From the NCBI GenBank assembly GCA_934130105.1, contig CAKOXL010000002.1, positions 1 to 64,000 of the forward strand: a stretch of 64,000 bases of DNA. The letters are read 5' to 3'. The stretch comes from an uncultured Bacilli bacterium (GTDB lineage: Bacteria > Bacillota_I > Bacilli_A > RF39 > UBA660). Positions 35,646-45,957 of the stretch are shown piece after piece. Position numbers and translations under genes: made by a program. Each line of letters starts with the position of its first letter. Positions within the stretch are counted from its first letter, which is position 1. Under the pieces are notes generated by a model. It saw nothing but the letters and a program-made list of their open reading frames with translations. It had not been told where the DNA came from and did not search any database.

Positions 35646-37208
35646 TCATTTATCACTTGCACTTTCTTGATAATCCTTTTCAGTATTTACATTCCATATA
35701 TTATCTTTTTTCTTTTTATTATTAATTATATTTTTAACAGTTTCAAAAGAAGTTATCATTGAATGATCCATATTATTATATCTATGTTGGCCGTTTCTAC
35801 CAACGCAATATAAATTATCAAATTTATCTAAGTATTTAATTAATTTATCAATTTCAGAATAAGTATCAAAATATGCAGGATATGCTTTTTTTACTTTTTC
35901 TCTATGATGATCTAACACATCAGCCCTGTTAATGATTCCCATAGATACAAGTTCATTAATAGCAAATTCACTACATTCCTTATCAGACATATTCCAAAAA
36001 TCATCATTTTCACTACAAAAATATTCAAGTCCTATCCATACAGTATCATCAGGATTTTTAACCATATATGGACTCCAGTTATTAAATATTTGAATTCTAC
36101 CTATTTTAACATCAGATTCTTGGACATAAATCCAACAATCAGGTACAATATTACCTAAAGTTTTAATATTAGTTTCATTTTTTAAATTTAATTTTTTAAC
36201 CAATAATCCTACTGTAACAAAATCACGATAAGGAAGACCATTAGCTATTATTTGGATATTTTTAGGTACATTACCATTAATGTCATTTACTAAATCTTTA
36301 AGTGGCATAGAAGAAATAAAAATATCACCTTTTATTTCAACTTCAGTACCATTATTATCACAAACAACAGAAATAATTTTATTATCTCTTATATTTATTT
36401 TAACAACTTTATGTTTTTTTAATACTGTTCCACCCATATTTTCTATTTCTTGACTAACATCATCCCACAACTGACCTGGTCCATATTTTGGGTAAATGAA
36501 TTCTTCAATCAAGGAAGTTTCCTTCTTGCCACCATTTATATGAAAAGTTTTCTTAAACATATCTTTTATTACTAAAGTAACAGATAGTCCCTTAACTCTT
36601 TGACTACCCCAATCAGCTGATATTTCCTTAGGATGCCTACCCCAAAGTTTCTCTGTATATCCTTCAAAAAACATACTATATAATTTTTTTCCAAAACGAT
36701 TAATATAAAAATTTTCAAGTGAATCTTCTTTTTTCTTAACAACTGTACTCTTTAAATAACTAAAACCACAAGATATAGTTCTTTTAAATCCCATGTTTTT
36801 AAAAGTTTCTTTTTTCATACTAATTGGATAATCAAAAAACTTCTTTAAATAATAAATTCTAGAAACTCTATTTCTAATTAGCATAACTTTGTCTTCTTTT
36901 TCGGGATCAGGACCATCTTTTACTAGCCTTTTTTTTCTCTTTAACTTTTTATCATCATAACTTGGCTTACCTTGAATAGATAAAAAATGTGTCCAGAAAT
37001 TAATGACTTCTTGATTCTTAGAAAAAAAACGATGACCTCCAATATCCATTCTATTTCCGTGATAATTAATAGTTCTAGAAATTCCACCGATTTCATTTGT
37101 ACTTTCTAAAACTATTACATCATATTTTTTGCTTTTAGTTAATAATTCATATCCAGCTGTTAAGCCAGCTGGACCAGCACCAATAATAACTACCTTTTGT
37201 TTCTTCAT
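35646..37208 (-). CDS. FAD-dependent amine-oxidase/UGM-like oxidoreductase
   Basis: This 520-residue flavoprotein begins with the dinucleotide fold [18 protein letters not shown] and a second strand [16 protein letters not shown]. It has the [11 protein letters not shown] block and C-terminal [19 protein letters not shown] typical of UDP-galactopyranose-mutase-like and protoporphyrinogen-oxidase-like proteins found in glycan clusters. Its substrate is unknown, probably a sugar nucleotide or lipid-linked sugar. It has its own extended -10 promoter and is paired with the GT-C-type gene. Confidence 0.82.
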   Translation of the reverse strand: MKKQKVVIIGAGPAGLTAGYELLTKSKKYDVIVLESTNEIGGISRTINYHGNRMDIGGHRFFSKNQEVINFWTHFLSIQGKPSYDDKKLKRKKRLVKDGPDPEKEDKVMLIRNRVSRIYYLKKFFDYPISMKKETFKNMGFKRTISCGFSYLKSTVVKKKEDSLENFYINRFGKKLYSMFFEGYTEKLWGRHPKEISADWGSQRVKGLSVTLVIKDMFKKTFHINGGKKETSLIEEFIYPKYGPGQLWDDVSQEIENMGGTVLKKHKVVKINIRDNKIISVVCDNNGTEVEIKGDIFISSMPLKDLVNDINGNVPKNIQIIANGLPYRDFVTVGLLVKKLNLKNETNIKTLGNIVPDCWIYVQESDVKIGRIQIFNNWSPYMVKNPDDTVWIGLEYFCSENDDFWNMSDKECSEFAINELVSMGIINRADVLDHHREKVKKAYPAYFDTYSEIDKLIKYLDKFDNLYCVGRNGQHRYNNMDHSMITSFETVKNIINNKKKKDNIWNVNTEKDYQESASDK

Positions 37209-37252
37209 ATTTATAACTCCATAATAAAATATCAGTACTATAAACTACACTC

Positions 37253-37261
37253 ATTATATCA
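37253..37261 (-). promoter_or_regulatory. Extended -10 promoter of the glycan pair
   Basis: GATGATATAAT with the -10 hexamer at 37253-37258, in the 105-base gap between tadC and the oxidoreductase gene. Confidence 0.5.
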
Positions 37262-37313
37262 TCAAATTAGCAATTTTAAATCAAAAAAAAATTGCTATAA
37301 AAACAATTCTTTT

Positions 37314-38099
37314 TTAAATATTTGTAAACATATAAAGCATAGCCATTAATATAAGTACCATTACACCAGCACCAGTTGCAACTAACATAATCATAGTTTG
37401 ACTTTCCATATGATTTAGACGCTCTTTATATTTTTGCTCTCTTGCTTTAGCTTGTAAATTAGAAACTGTTCTAGAAAACATCAACAATCTTTCCTGTTTA
37501 TCTTCTTGTTTACCAAGACCTAAACGATATAAAAGTCTCATCATTCTCATTGAATCTCTAACTGGATAATCATTAGCAAATTCCATATAAGGATCAATTG
37601 ATGAATCACCAGCATCAATCTTAGCAATCATTTCTCTTAAACCAGGTTTAAAAATATCAGGAGCATCATCAATAGATTTAGCAAGTGCAACAGGAACAGT
37701 ATAATGTTGAACTAATATTTCTAAACCCTTCAAATAGTAAGGAAGCATAATATCAATATCATGTAAATGTTTTTTATAATATTTTTTAAGTGATGTATAA
37801 CTTGATTTAAATGTAATATAACCAACAACAATAGATAACACAATATTAATTGCACTTAACTCAGTTAAAAAGATAAATAAGAAAACAACTGTAACCAAAA
37901 ATCCCATTTTAAGCCTTTTATTAAATAAAATATTAGGATCGACCTTTTCGCCATACCTAGCAGCTACTAAAAAGTCATAATCACTTTCCTTTAGCATATA
38001 AAGTACATCTTGATTGTCTTGAATAAATTTTTTACCATTAATAGTATTATTATAAAGTAAAACACCAAATATTATTGCTCCACAAATAATTACTTCCAT
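37314..38099 (-). CDS. tadC: TadC-like inner-membrane platform protein
   Basis: This 261-residue protein of the type II secretion F family has one N-terminal span, a pair of spans at about 70-98 and a C-terminal span (about 236-258) around a cytoplasmic helical domain (DIMLPYYLKGLEILVQHYT). With TadB it forms the platform on which TadA acts. The ATG overlaps the TadB stop as TAATG. Confidence 0.88.
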   Translation of the reverse strand: MEVIICGAIIFGVLLYNNTINGKKFIQDNQDVLYMLKESDYDFLVAARYGEKVDPNILFNKRLKMGFLVTVVFLFIFLTELSAINIVLSIVVGYITFKSSYTSLKKYYKKHLHDIDIMLPYYLKGLEILVQHYTVPVALAKSIDDAPDIFKPGLREMIAKIDAGDSSIDPYMEFANDYPVRDSMRMMRLLYRLGLGKQEDKQERLLMFSRTVSNLQAKAREQKYKERLNHMESQTMIMLVATGAGVMVLILMAMLYMFTNI

Positions 38100-38992
38100 T
38101 ATTCAGCACCAACGTTCTCGTTATAATATTTTTCTCCTTTAAGAAGAAAATAACTATTAATAATTAAAATACCGTGTAACACAATTAACATTACAGGATT
38201 ACTTAATATAGCAATATAAGTTTCACGTCCAAGTAAATATTGAACTAACATAACCATCAAATATAACATAACACCATACTTTAAAAAGGATTTATGGAAA
38301 TTAGCTCTATCTATACGGTCACGATATACACTTTCAACCAACATATCTATATCAAGTTGCATGTTTTCTAAAGATTCTCCAGAATCTCTTGCACCTTCTT
38401 TAGTTATCTGTAAAAATAGTTGATGCATATTTTTAACAATATAATAAGGATATTTTTCACTCATAAATTGAACTGATTCATCAATAGAACCATTTTGATA
38501 TGCAAGTGAAATCATCATATTAACATCAGATAACACAGGATCTTCTAATACACCACTTGCTGCTACCCCTTCAAGGGATTTAACAAAACTCTGAGTAGTT
38601 GCAAATTCCATTATAGTATTTGTTGTATATACTTGAATCTGTTCAAATAAAAATTCACTATATACTCTTTTACATCTCAAAAAAGCCAAATAAGGAATAC
38701 ATGCATTAGCTATTAAAATATAAATTATTGAAATAAATAAGTTATAAAAATACAAGTAAGAAATTACACCGGCAAAAATAGTAAAAACTATAACTTGAAT
38801 TATATATTGCTTAGGAGTATATTCTTGACCTAATTCTTTAGTCTTCTCTCTTACAACTTTAAAAGAGTAAGGAGCAAACTTATCATAAATTACGCCAGCT
38901 TGTTCAGTGATAAATTTATAAACATTCTGGCCACGATATCGTCTATATATGAAAACAAATAAGGCGATTAATAATATTATAACTAATTCCAT
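38099..38992 (-). CDS. tadB: TadB-like inner-membrane platform protein
   Basis: This 297-residue type II secretion F-family protein has an N-terminal span, two spans in the middle (about 70-110) and two at the C-terminus, with a cytoplasmic helical domain in between. The start at 38992 follows AAGGGAG at 8 bases; an earlier ATG lies too close to that site. It follows tadA by 19 bases. Confidence 0.87.
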   Translation of the reverse strand: MELVIILLIALFVFIYRRYRGQNVYKFITEQAGVIYDKFAPYSFKVVREKTKELGQEYTPKQYIIQVIVFTIFAGVISYLYFYNLFISIIYILIANACIPYLAFLRCKRVYSEFLFEQIQVYTTNTIMEFATTQSFVKSLEGVAASGVLEDPVLSDVNMMISLAYQNGSIDESVQFMSEKYPYYIVKNMHQLFLQITKEGARDSGESLENMQLDIDMLVESVYRDRIDRANFHKSFLKYGVMLYLMVMLVQYLLGRETYIAILSNPVMLIVLHGILIINSYFLLKGEKYYNENVGAE

Positions 38993-39011
38993 TTTCATCA
39001 CTCCCTTACTA

Positions 39012-40790
39012 TTAATTTGTTTGATTTATATTTGTATCAAATTGAAAAAACTTAGGTGCTCCAGTATTATCATTAGTAACACCAACCTGATTATTATCCA
39101 ATTTAGATGAAAGTAAAAAATCAGAGTTAGTATTTATATTAGGATTAGTAGTATTTTCTATGTTTACATCAGCTGGTTTAAAAACTAATTCATTTGATTC
39201 AGCTCCAACCGGAATATCTGGTCTTGGTATAGTAAATATATCATTATTACTTTGAGAAGTATTAACATTATTAGTTTGATTATTTACATTAGTAAAAATA
39301 TTATCAATATCAACTAAATTAGGATTAATATTATTACTATTATTTATAACATCTTGATTGCTAGAAAAATTAGGATTAACATTTACAGTATTGTCTAAAT
39401 TATTAATTGGCATATTAGTATTTAAAGTATTATTAACATTATTAATAGTACTAACACTTTCTACACCATTAAAATTTGGAATATTACTATTAGTGAAAAT
39501 ATCAACTGGTCTATTAATAGTATCTACGCTATCATTAATATCAACAGCTTTTACTTCTTGATTAGAATTATTAGTATTAATATCAGTACCTATATTAATA
39601 TTAGTATTATCAATACTTCCACTAGTATTAACAGTAGTATCAATAGTATTAACTTTCTCTAAATTAGAGTTATTATTTAAGTCTACCTCTTCTTTATTAA
39701 TATCATTAATTGAAATACCACTATCACTAGTATCAGTATCATCTATATTACTCTCTATATCAATATTTTGTCCAAGTAGATAATCAATCAAATGCTGACT
39801 AGGTTTTTTCTTTTCTATCTTTCCAATCATGTTTTTCTGATAAATAACATTATATACCGGTTTATTAGTCTCTTCATCTATATAAAACTCCGTGATTTCA
39901 TCTATTTCACGATGAAATTTACCATATTTTCTACTATAATATGCCTTAATATGAACACCAATTTGAATATAACGATAAATAGTACTTAAGAACTGATCAA
40001 CATCCAAATCTGTTTCCATAAGTGAATATAGACGATGTGGAATAGCACTAGCTTTATCAGAGTGAATAGTAGATAAAATATTATGTCCTGATGAAATTGA
40101 GTTACGAACAGCAGTAACGGCTTCTGCACTACGAACCTCTGATAACAATATCCATTTAGGATTTTGTCTCATACAAGTAACAAGTACATCAGAATATGAT
40201 GCTATATTATTAGTCTTCATAGCAACAATATCACGATGAGGATAAATTTTATCTAAGTGAAGTTCCAAAGTATCCTCAATCGTAATAATTTTTTCATTTT
40301 CTTTAGTATGACTAGCTAAATATTTAACAAACTCAGTTTTACCACTACCAGTTTCACCACATACCATGATATTACAGTGCCCATGAACACATTTTATCAA
40401 AAAATCATGTATATCTTTAGTAATATAATCTTCTTTTAATAAATTTTCTTCTTTTAGACGAATCTTAGCTGGAGTCTTACGAATAACTAACGCGATACCA
40501 TTGGTAGCAATTGATTCATGGACAAAGTTAAGACGTAATTCAGGACTCTCAGCATCCAAAAAGGGACTGGCATTATTGAATGTAGTACCCATTACATTTG
40601 AACACTGAAAGGCAAGTTTTTCAACCACTGAATTATTTATTTTTGGATTATCAACTCGGTAAGAGCCTTTTTCTAATGAACGAAGCCAGATTTGGCCATT
40701 ATTAGTATAAGAAATATCAGTAATATCATCATTATCAATATATTCTTTAAATGCCCCAAAATCAAGTTGTTCAAACATACTATCTTTCAT
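39012..40790 (-). CDS. tadA: TadA/CpaF-VirB11 family secretion ATPase with Asn-rich tail
   Basis: This 592-residue protein has the N-terminal domain (about 10-110), then Walker A GETGSGKTE (145-153), Asp box IITIEDTLEL, Walker B ILLSEVRSAEA (about 214-224) and His box SSGHNILSTIHS. That is a complete hexameric ATPase in the first 340 residues. The remaining 250 residues are Asn/Asp/Thr-rich and disordered, absent from ordinary TadA proteins. Next to TadB/TadC it should power pilus assembly. Since VirB11 and TadA are the same family, it might also serve the T4SS half. Confidence 0.93.
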   Translation of the reverse strand: MKDSMFEQLDFGAFKEYIDNDDITDISYTNNGQIWLRSLEKGSYRVDNPKINNSVVEKLAFQCSNVMGTTFNNASPFLDAESPELRLNFVHESIATNGIALVIRKTPAKIRLKEENLLKEDYITKDIHDFLIKCVHGHCNIMVCGETGSGKTEFVKYLASHTKENEKIITIEDTLELHLDKIYPHRDIVAMKTNNIASYSDVLVTCMRQNPKWILLSEVRSAEAVTAVRNSISSGHNILSTIHSDKASAIPHRLYSLMETDLDVDQFLSTIYRYIQIGVHIKAYYSRKYGKFHREIDEITEFYIDEETNKPVYNVIYQKNMIGKIEKKKPSQHLIDYLLGQNIDIESNIDDTDTSDSGISINDINKEEVDLNNNSNLEKVNTIDTTVNTSGSIDNTNINIGTDINTNNSNQEVKAVDINDSVDTINRPVDIFTNSNIPNFNGVESVSTINNVNNTLNTNMPINNLDNTVNVNPNFSSNQDVINNSNNINPNLVDIDNIFTNVNNQTNNVNTSQSNNDIFTIPRPDIPVGAESNELVFKPADVNIENTTNPNINTNSDFLLSSKLDNNQVGVTNDNTGAPKFFQFDTNINQTN

Positions 40791-40816
40791 GACAATTCCC
40801 CTTTTTATTCTTTTTT

Positions 40817-41671
40817 CTATTGATTTGGATTTATAGTAATTGTTCCATCAGGATTTTCAGTAATACTAGCATCCCAAACAGTAACTTTATTAATAAATTC
40901 TTTAAGTACTTCACTAGATATAGCTACTTCACCAGGATTTTCTTTTAAAGATTCAGCAGTAGGTACAGGAATAAGTGTTACTTCATATGTTCTTAAATAC
41001 ATTGCTTTACGAAGTAAGATATGATACTCTTCAGGTACTGCAAATATTATTTGAGATGGTACTTTAACATCTTCTAAGTTTTCAAATACACTATCACCAT
41101 TAGCATCAACTACGTCAATTACTTTAACATTTTCAAGTAATTTACCTACCATAATTTTATCTTTTGTATCACTGGTCATATTGTCTTCATCTATTTTATT
41201 TACAGCTTTTAAGTAAATATCAATATAATTGCCTGGATAAATCTTATTACCATATGTAGTAGTTGTATTAACACTCATATTAACAAGTACATACCCTTCA
41301 GGATAATCATAAATGATTGAATCTGGTAAATCGCTCTTAGATACTACGATACTACCATAAAATAAACTTCCTTGAGGAATAATTGTATCTGCTCTTACAT
41401 ATTTTCCTACTATTTTAGAAACATCAGTAATAGCATTACCCTTTAACATTGCAGGTGGTACTTCAATACTACCTATCATATCACTAGTTATCTTTGTCTT
41501 TGGATTAATTGTTGTTGTTGCATATGGAACTGTAATTGGATTAATTGCTTTTTTAATACGATAATTATATCCAGCATATAACACAATTATAGCTACTACT
41601 ACACCAACAAAAGTTACAGTATTTTTGTTTGTTAAAAACTTTTTAACTGTTATGGAAAAATTTCCTTTCAT
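40817..41671 (-). CDS. cpaB: CpaB/RcpC-like SAF-domain protein
   Basis: This 284-residue protein has one N-terminal span (about 18-36), then a SAF domain (TTTINPKTKITSDMIGSIEV, GKYVRADTIIPQGSLF) and a second CpaB-type domain (YPEGYVLVNMSV, IYPGNYIDIYL). Such proteins act outside the membrane in Tad pilus assembly, possibly binding wall glycan. GGGTGAT precedes the ATG. Confidence 0.88.
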   Translation of the reverse strand: MKGNFSITVKKFLTNKNTVTFVGVVVAIIVLYAGYNYRIKKAINPITVPYATTTINPKTKITSDMIGSIEVPPAMLKGNAITDVSKIVGKYVRADTIIPQGSLFYGSIVVSKSDLPDSIIYDYPEGYVLVNMSVNTTTTYGNKIYPGNYIDIYLKAVNKIDEDNMTSDTKDKIMVGKLLENVKVIDVVDANGDSVFENLEDVKVPSQIIFAVPEEYHILLRKAMYLRTYEVTLIPVPTAESLKENPGEVAISSEVLKEFINKVTVWDASITENPDGTITINPNQ

Positions 41672-41684
41672 AAAATCACCCTTT

Positions 41685-42113
41685 CTATTCAGTTACGCTT
41701 TGTAAAAGCCTATCTTCTTCATATTTAGTTTCTAATATTGCATCAATTTTTTGAGTAATATCAAAATTATCACCAGCAAAAGTAGCAACAGTACTAGAGC
41801 CAATCTGTATACTTACTTTTGGCGGAGTCTCATTCAAATCTATCACTTTTACATGATAATTACGATCTTGGTTAACGTTTGCAGCAAATCTTCTTACAAA
41901 GCTTTCTAAGAACTTCTCACGATCCATTCTAATAACACCTGTTGTTCTATAATAAGAAGTATCAACAGCATCTATCATTGCTGCTTCGGTTGTTTCTTCT
42001 AGTAAATAATAATCAAGTTCACTACCAGATTGATAATTTTGAATTATATTTACGGCTGCCAGTGTTAATACACCAAGTATAATAATACCTGTTATCATCA
42101 TTCCTCTACTCAT
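41685..42113 (-). CDS. TadE/TadF-like pseudopilin
   Basis: This 142-residue protein has a short leader, an N-terminal hydrophobic helix (about 5-24) and an ectodomain beginning YYLLEETTEAAMIDAVDTSY, as in Tad minor pseudopilins. No Cys is present in the ectodomain. AGGAGG precedes the ATG. It lies between cpaB and the 1007-residue secreted protein. Confidence 0.7.
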   Translation of the reverse strand: MSRGMMITGIIILGVLTLAAVNIIQNYQSGSELDYYLLEETTEAAMIDAVDTSYYRTTGVIRMDREKFLESFVRRFAANVNQDRNYHVKVIDLNETPPKVSIQIGSSTVATFAGDNFDITQKIDAILETKYEEDRLLQSVTE

Positions 42114-42122
42114 ATTTACCTC

Positions 42123-45100
42123 CTATTTATCTGAACATTCATTATTCTTAGAATTATTGCATCCAGCAATTGCTTTACGTTCATCTATACCCTTACCATT
42201 TGTATCGTAAGTTATATATTCACCACTTGATTCATCACCGCTGTTACCGTTAACATTATCTAAAAATTTACTTGTACAAATTACTTGTTGTTTAGCATTA
42301 GTATAACAGCTCATATTATAATCTAGGTAATTTTTTGAACCATCATTATTATAATCTTTAACACTCTTATTATATTTTCTAATATTACGTATATTTTCTC
42401 TAGTTAAAGTAAATTCATAATCAACTTCTGATGAATCAGTATAAATACTATAGCCCTTACTTTGAATACTACTAATTAACTTTTCAGGATCAACTGCATA
42501 ACTATATCCAGATCTATCTTTAGTTAAAGCTGCATTAGTAGCCTTACCATCACTTGTTATAGTACCAGTCCAATTAAATCTAGCATTACGGTTATTTGGG
42601 AACATATCAGTTAAAGTAATTGGTCTAAATATGTAACGAAGACCCGAATCAGAAGAAGGCATTGTTGTTGCAGTAGGATCATCACTTGGAGTTGGAATTA
42701 ATCCACCATCAGTACCATATAAACAATCAATATTAACACCATTACCTTCTGTACCCCATTGATTCCAGCTACCTATATTATAAAATCTAACATGAATATT
42801 CTTAATATAATCATCAGTTGAATCACTTACAACTGCTTCATTATAATAAGGCCAGTTTCTATAATTGTTGATAATTCTAGTATCAAACTGAGTAAAATAT
42901 TTATTCTGTGCTGAATAATAATTTGGGTTATTATCATAACTAGTATCTGTATTAGTATTTGATTTATTATATACAACATCATTACCATTTACTTTAGAAA
43001 CATAAGCAGCTCCAATACTAACAGTTACTGTTCTAGAAATTTTATATTCAGAAATATCCTTTTTTATATGTTCATTAATAAAGGTTTGATCTAAATTACC
43101 TTTAGTTGGATCAGCTAAATTAGTGCTTGATTGATAAGTTATTTGTGTATTTCCAATTGTTTCTTCTGATAGTATTTTATAATCACCATCTTTGTTACTA
43201 AATTTAGTAGTTTTAGATTTATAATCACCATTAGCTTGTCTATTATAATCTTCATCTACGATAATTTCATATTTTTCATTTTCAATAGTAGAATTACTAA
43301 ATTCTTTAATAGCAGAAATTACATTATTATATTCATCTTCACTAGCTGTAATTTTATTCTTATAAGAATTACTATCATCACAAGGCCAGTTAGTATAAAC
43401 TTCATAACATTTAGTACCAGTTGATTGACCATTAGAGTTACAACTATTTAAATAAGTAAATGTTACACCATGCTCTGTTGTACAAGTAGTATTATCTGTA
43501 CAATAAGTTCCGCATCCATTATCAATATTATTACCTGATATTACGCACCCACTACTAATAGGTAAATTAGTAGCTCCACCATCAGTTGTACCTATTAAAT
43601 TAGGATTGCCTTTATTAGTTGCTAACCTTAATGTTTTATAGCTATTACTACTAGCATTTAAAAAAGAATAATCTTTAAGGTTAGTTTTATAGGAATAAGA
43701 AACATTTTTACCATAAATTTTACTATAACATGAGTTAATACAATTTTGAGTATATGTTCCACCATCACAGCTATTAACACAACTATCAAAATCTTCATTC
43801 GGACCAGCACCATTTTCACCATGGTGATTAGCAGGTCCACCCCAACATTCTACACTATACTTACAAGAATCTAAATATTTAGGTTCAGAAATCTTTATAG
43901 GAGTACATTGTCTATTTACTACAAATTTAGCACTATAACCAAACCCCATACCAGCTTTAGAAACTTTAGGATCATCATACTCTACAGAGATTGTTTCTGT
44001 ACAGAAAGCTTTCCAATAAGTACCAGTACCAGGAATATCTAAAAAGCCCGTTTTAGTACTAAAACCTAACTGTCGATTTATTGTACTACTATTATTTTCA
44101 AACAAACATGTAAAATTATTAGAAGTAGCTACATTAGATTCTAACATAGTATGTATTTTTTTTACTTCTTCAATTTTATTTAAAATATTATTACGAATAG
44201 TATTTAATTCACTATATTGAATTGTATCACTATCACAATCAGATACCATAATTCTTTCAACAGAACCACTTGCATATTTACTACGAAAATCTGTACATAT
44301 AGGGTCATTATACATTGGGTTAGGAACAGTTGATGGAACAGCACCCATAATATAACCTAGTCTTTCACCATTACAACCATCTGATGTATCATCTAAATAA
44401 AAGATAAAATAAAATTCAGAACCTGGAGAAAAATAAATACCATTGTCAACATCACTAGTACTATAATTTCTTAAAACACTAGAATTATTATTAGGTAAAC
44501 CTGTAGTTGAATCAATATCAAATTTAGAAATACCACTGCTTGTTACTTTACGAACTAATTTAGCAGATACTTTTCCTTTGAAACTACTAGGAACTGAAAA
44601 TGTTACTTTATATTGATTACTGGAAGATACATACTCAATTTTCATACCGCTCTGCATTTTTTGAACAACATCATAGCTATTATTACCAGGGCAAATATAA
44701 AACTCATAGTTATTATCAGCTGAACTATTAATTTTACAAGCAAGTGCTTGTGATTCAGTCTTAAATTTGTAATCATTATCACATTCACTAGTAACTTCCA
44801 TTATTGGTTGATTCTCATCATCAAACATAAGATTACCAAGTTCATCTTTTTTTTGTTCTTTTTTCAAACATTCATTACCGTTTTCACTATTTTTACTACA
44901 ATAACATTGCTGAGGATAAGTAATCTTTTCGCCATTAACTACTTTTGTACTTCCATTAATATCAGCATCAGTAATATAAAAAGGAATAACATTCTTACCT
45001 TTTTCTGTTATTTTATAAAAATTAGAACCTTTATCAGAATTAATGCAAATTTCATTGCTTTTTGTACTTCTAGCATTAGCTATACCTGGAAAAGACATTA

Positions 45101-45146
45101 ACAAAATTAGCATTAAAACAGTATATTTTACTTTACTTTTAAACAC
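42123..45146 (-). CDS. Very large Cys-rich secreted protein
   Basis: This 1007-residue protein has a signal peptide (about 1-25, ending GIANA) and a mature chain with more than 30 Cys, rich in Ser, Thr, Asn and Tyr. No membrane span, LPXTG-like sorting signal or known domain was recognised. A Cys-dense segment (about 420-600) with GGTYTQNCINSCYSK may be a disulfide-stabilised adhesion module. Its place between a pseudopilin and a sortase suggests a pilus-tip or surface adhesin. The start is GTG after AGGAGG. Confidence 0.75.
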   Translation of the reverse strand: MFKSKVKYTVLMLILLMSFPGIANARSTKSNEICINSDKGSNFYKITEKGKNVIPFYITDADINGSTKVVNGEKITYPQQCYCSKNSENGNECLKKEQKKDELGNLMFDDENQPIMEVTSECDNDYKFKTESQALACKINSSADNNYEFYICPGNNSYDVVQKMQSGMKIEYVSSSNQYKVTFSVPSSFKGKVSAKLVRKVTSSGISKFDIDSTTGLPNNNSSVLRNYSTSDVDNGIYFSPGSEFYFIFYLDDTSDGCNGERLGYIMGAVPSTVPNPMYNDPICTDFRSKYASGSVERIMVSDCDSDTIQYSELNTIRNNILNKIEEVKKIHTMLESNVATSNNFTCLFENNSSTINRQLGFSTKTGFLDIPGTGTYWKAFCTETISVEYDDPKVSKAGMGFGYSAKFVVNRQCTPIKISEPKYLDSCKYSVECWGGPANHHGENGAGPNEDFDSCVNSCDGGTYTQNCINSCYSKIYGKNVSYSYKTNLKDYSFLNASSNSYKTLRLATNKGNPNLIGTTDGGATNLPISSGCVISGNNIDNGCGTYCTDNTTCTTEHGVTFTYLNSCNSNGQSTGTKCYEVYTNWPCDDSNSYKNKITASEDEYNNVISAIKEFSNSTIENEKYEIIVDEDYNRQANGDYKSKTTKFSNKDGDYKILSEETIGNTQITYQSSTNLADPTKGNLDQTFINEHIKKDISEYKISRTVTVSIGAAYVSKVNGNDVVYNKSNTNTDTSYDNNPNYYSAQNKYFTQFDTRIINNYRNWPYYNEAVVSDSTDDYIKNIHVRFYNIGSWNQWGTEGNGVNIDCLYGTDGGLIPTPSDDPTATTMPSSDSGLRYIFRPITLTDMFPNNRNARFNWTGTITSDGKATNAALTKDRSGYSYAVDPEKLISSIQSKGYSIYTDSSEVDYEFTLTRENIRNIRKYNKSVKDYNNDGSKNYLDYNMSCYTNAKQQVICTSKFLDNVNGNSGDESSGEYITYDTNGKGIDERKAIAGCNNSKNNECSDK

Positions 45147-45162
45147 AAATAAACCTCCTATT

Positions 45163-45897
45163 CTATTTAATTATATCATAATTCTTATTAGAGTAAACAG
45201 TATATTTCTTAATTTTTTCGCCAGTTCTAACTTCTCTAGCATCAACACGAAATTGCGTTTTACCATTTAGTCCAAAATACCTAGTACATGTAATTAAAGA
45301 AATAAGATGATCACTACTATCAACATCAACATCAAAGTCATATAAACTATTATTTTTAGCATTTTTAATATAACTCTTTACTAAATTATCATCTGTAATT
45401 CCATATCCTTCTTCTTCGTCTAAAGAGTAAAAATTAATTGCATAAATCTTATATAAATGATCAACTCCACCATACGTATATTGAATATATAAATTTTCTT
45501 TAGCGAAATCTTCATAAACAAAACCCATTAATGGTTCAAAACGAGTATGTCCATCAGCATTAATAAGAGGCTTACTAGATACATTTAAAATATTATGGCC
45601 ATAAATCACTTCTCGATTTTGATCATTTTCATATGAATTAGGTCGCCACAAATAATCTATATTACTGCTATAAGCATCAGGCGTTTCCATAATAACAGGA
45701 TAATCAATATTAGTACCTTGAACTCTAATCCATCCAATAGTTTCTGCATCTTCAATTTTATAGTTATCAACTAAATTAGTCCTAGATTCTATTTCATAAT
45801 AATCATCATCTTTAAATATTAGTAAAATTAAAAAGCCACTTGCTAACAATAAAACTAAAAAAATAATAACAAGAAATAATAGTATTTTCTTTTTCAT
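45163..45897 (-). CDS. Class B-like sortase
   Basis: This 244-residue protein has an N-terminal signal anchor (about 4-27) and a sortase fold with IGWIRVQGTNIDYPVI. The catalytic triad is His in YGHNI (H101), Cys in SLITCTRYF (C204) and Arg in TQFRVDAREV (R217). Sortases join surface proteins to the wall or to one another. No canonical substrate signal is present in the window. AGAGGTG precedes the ATG. Confidence 0.92.
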   Translation of the reverse strand: MKKKILLFLVIIFLVLLLASGFLILLIFKDDDYYEIESRTNLVDNYKIEDAETIGWIRVQGTNIDYPVIMETPDAYSSNIDYLWRPNSYENDQNREVIYGHNILNVSSKPLINADGHTRFEPLMGFVYEDFAKENLYIQYTYGGVDHLYKIYAINFYSLDEEEGYGITDDNLVKSYIKNAKNNSLYDFDVDVDSSDHLISLITCTRYFGLNGKTQFRVDAREVRTGEKIKKYTVYSNKNYDIIK

Positions 45898-45922
45898 AAC
45901 ACACCTCTTTATTGTAAGTAAT

Positions 45923-45931
45923 ATTATACCA
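45923..45931 (-). promoter_or_regulatory. Extended -10 promoter before the sortase gene
   Basis: TTTGGTATAAT with the -10 hexamer at 45923-45928, in the 60-base gap between the surface-protein and sortase genes. Confidence 0.5.
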
Positions 45932-45957
45932 AATAAAGAAGAAAAAAACTAGTATGA

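Noticed and set aside
39012..39750. Long AT-rich repeats as a CRISPR array or satellite
   Set aside because: The similarity comes from Asn codons in the TadA tail; there is no regular repeat-spacer spacing.
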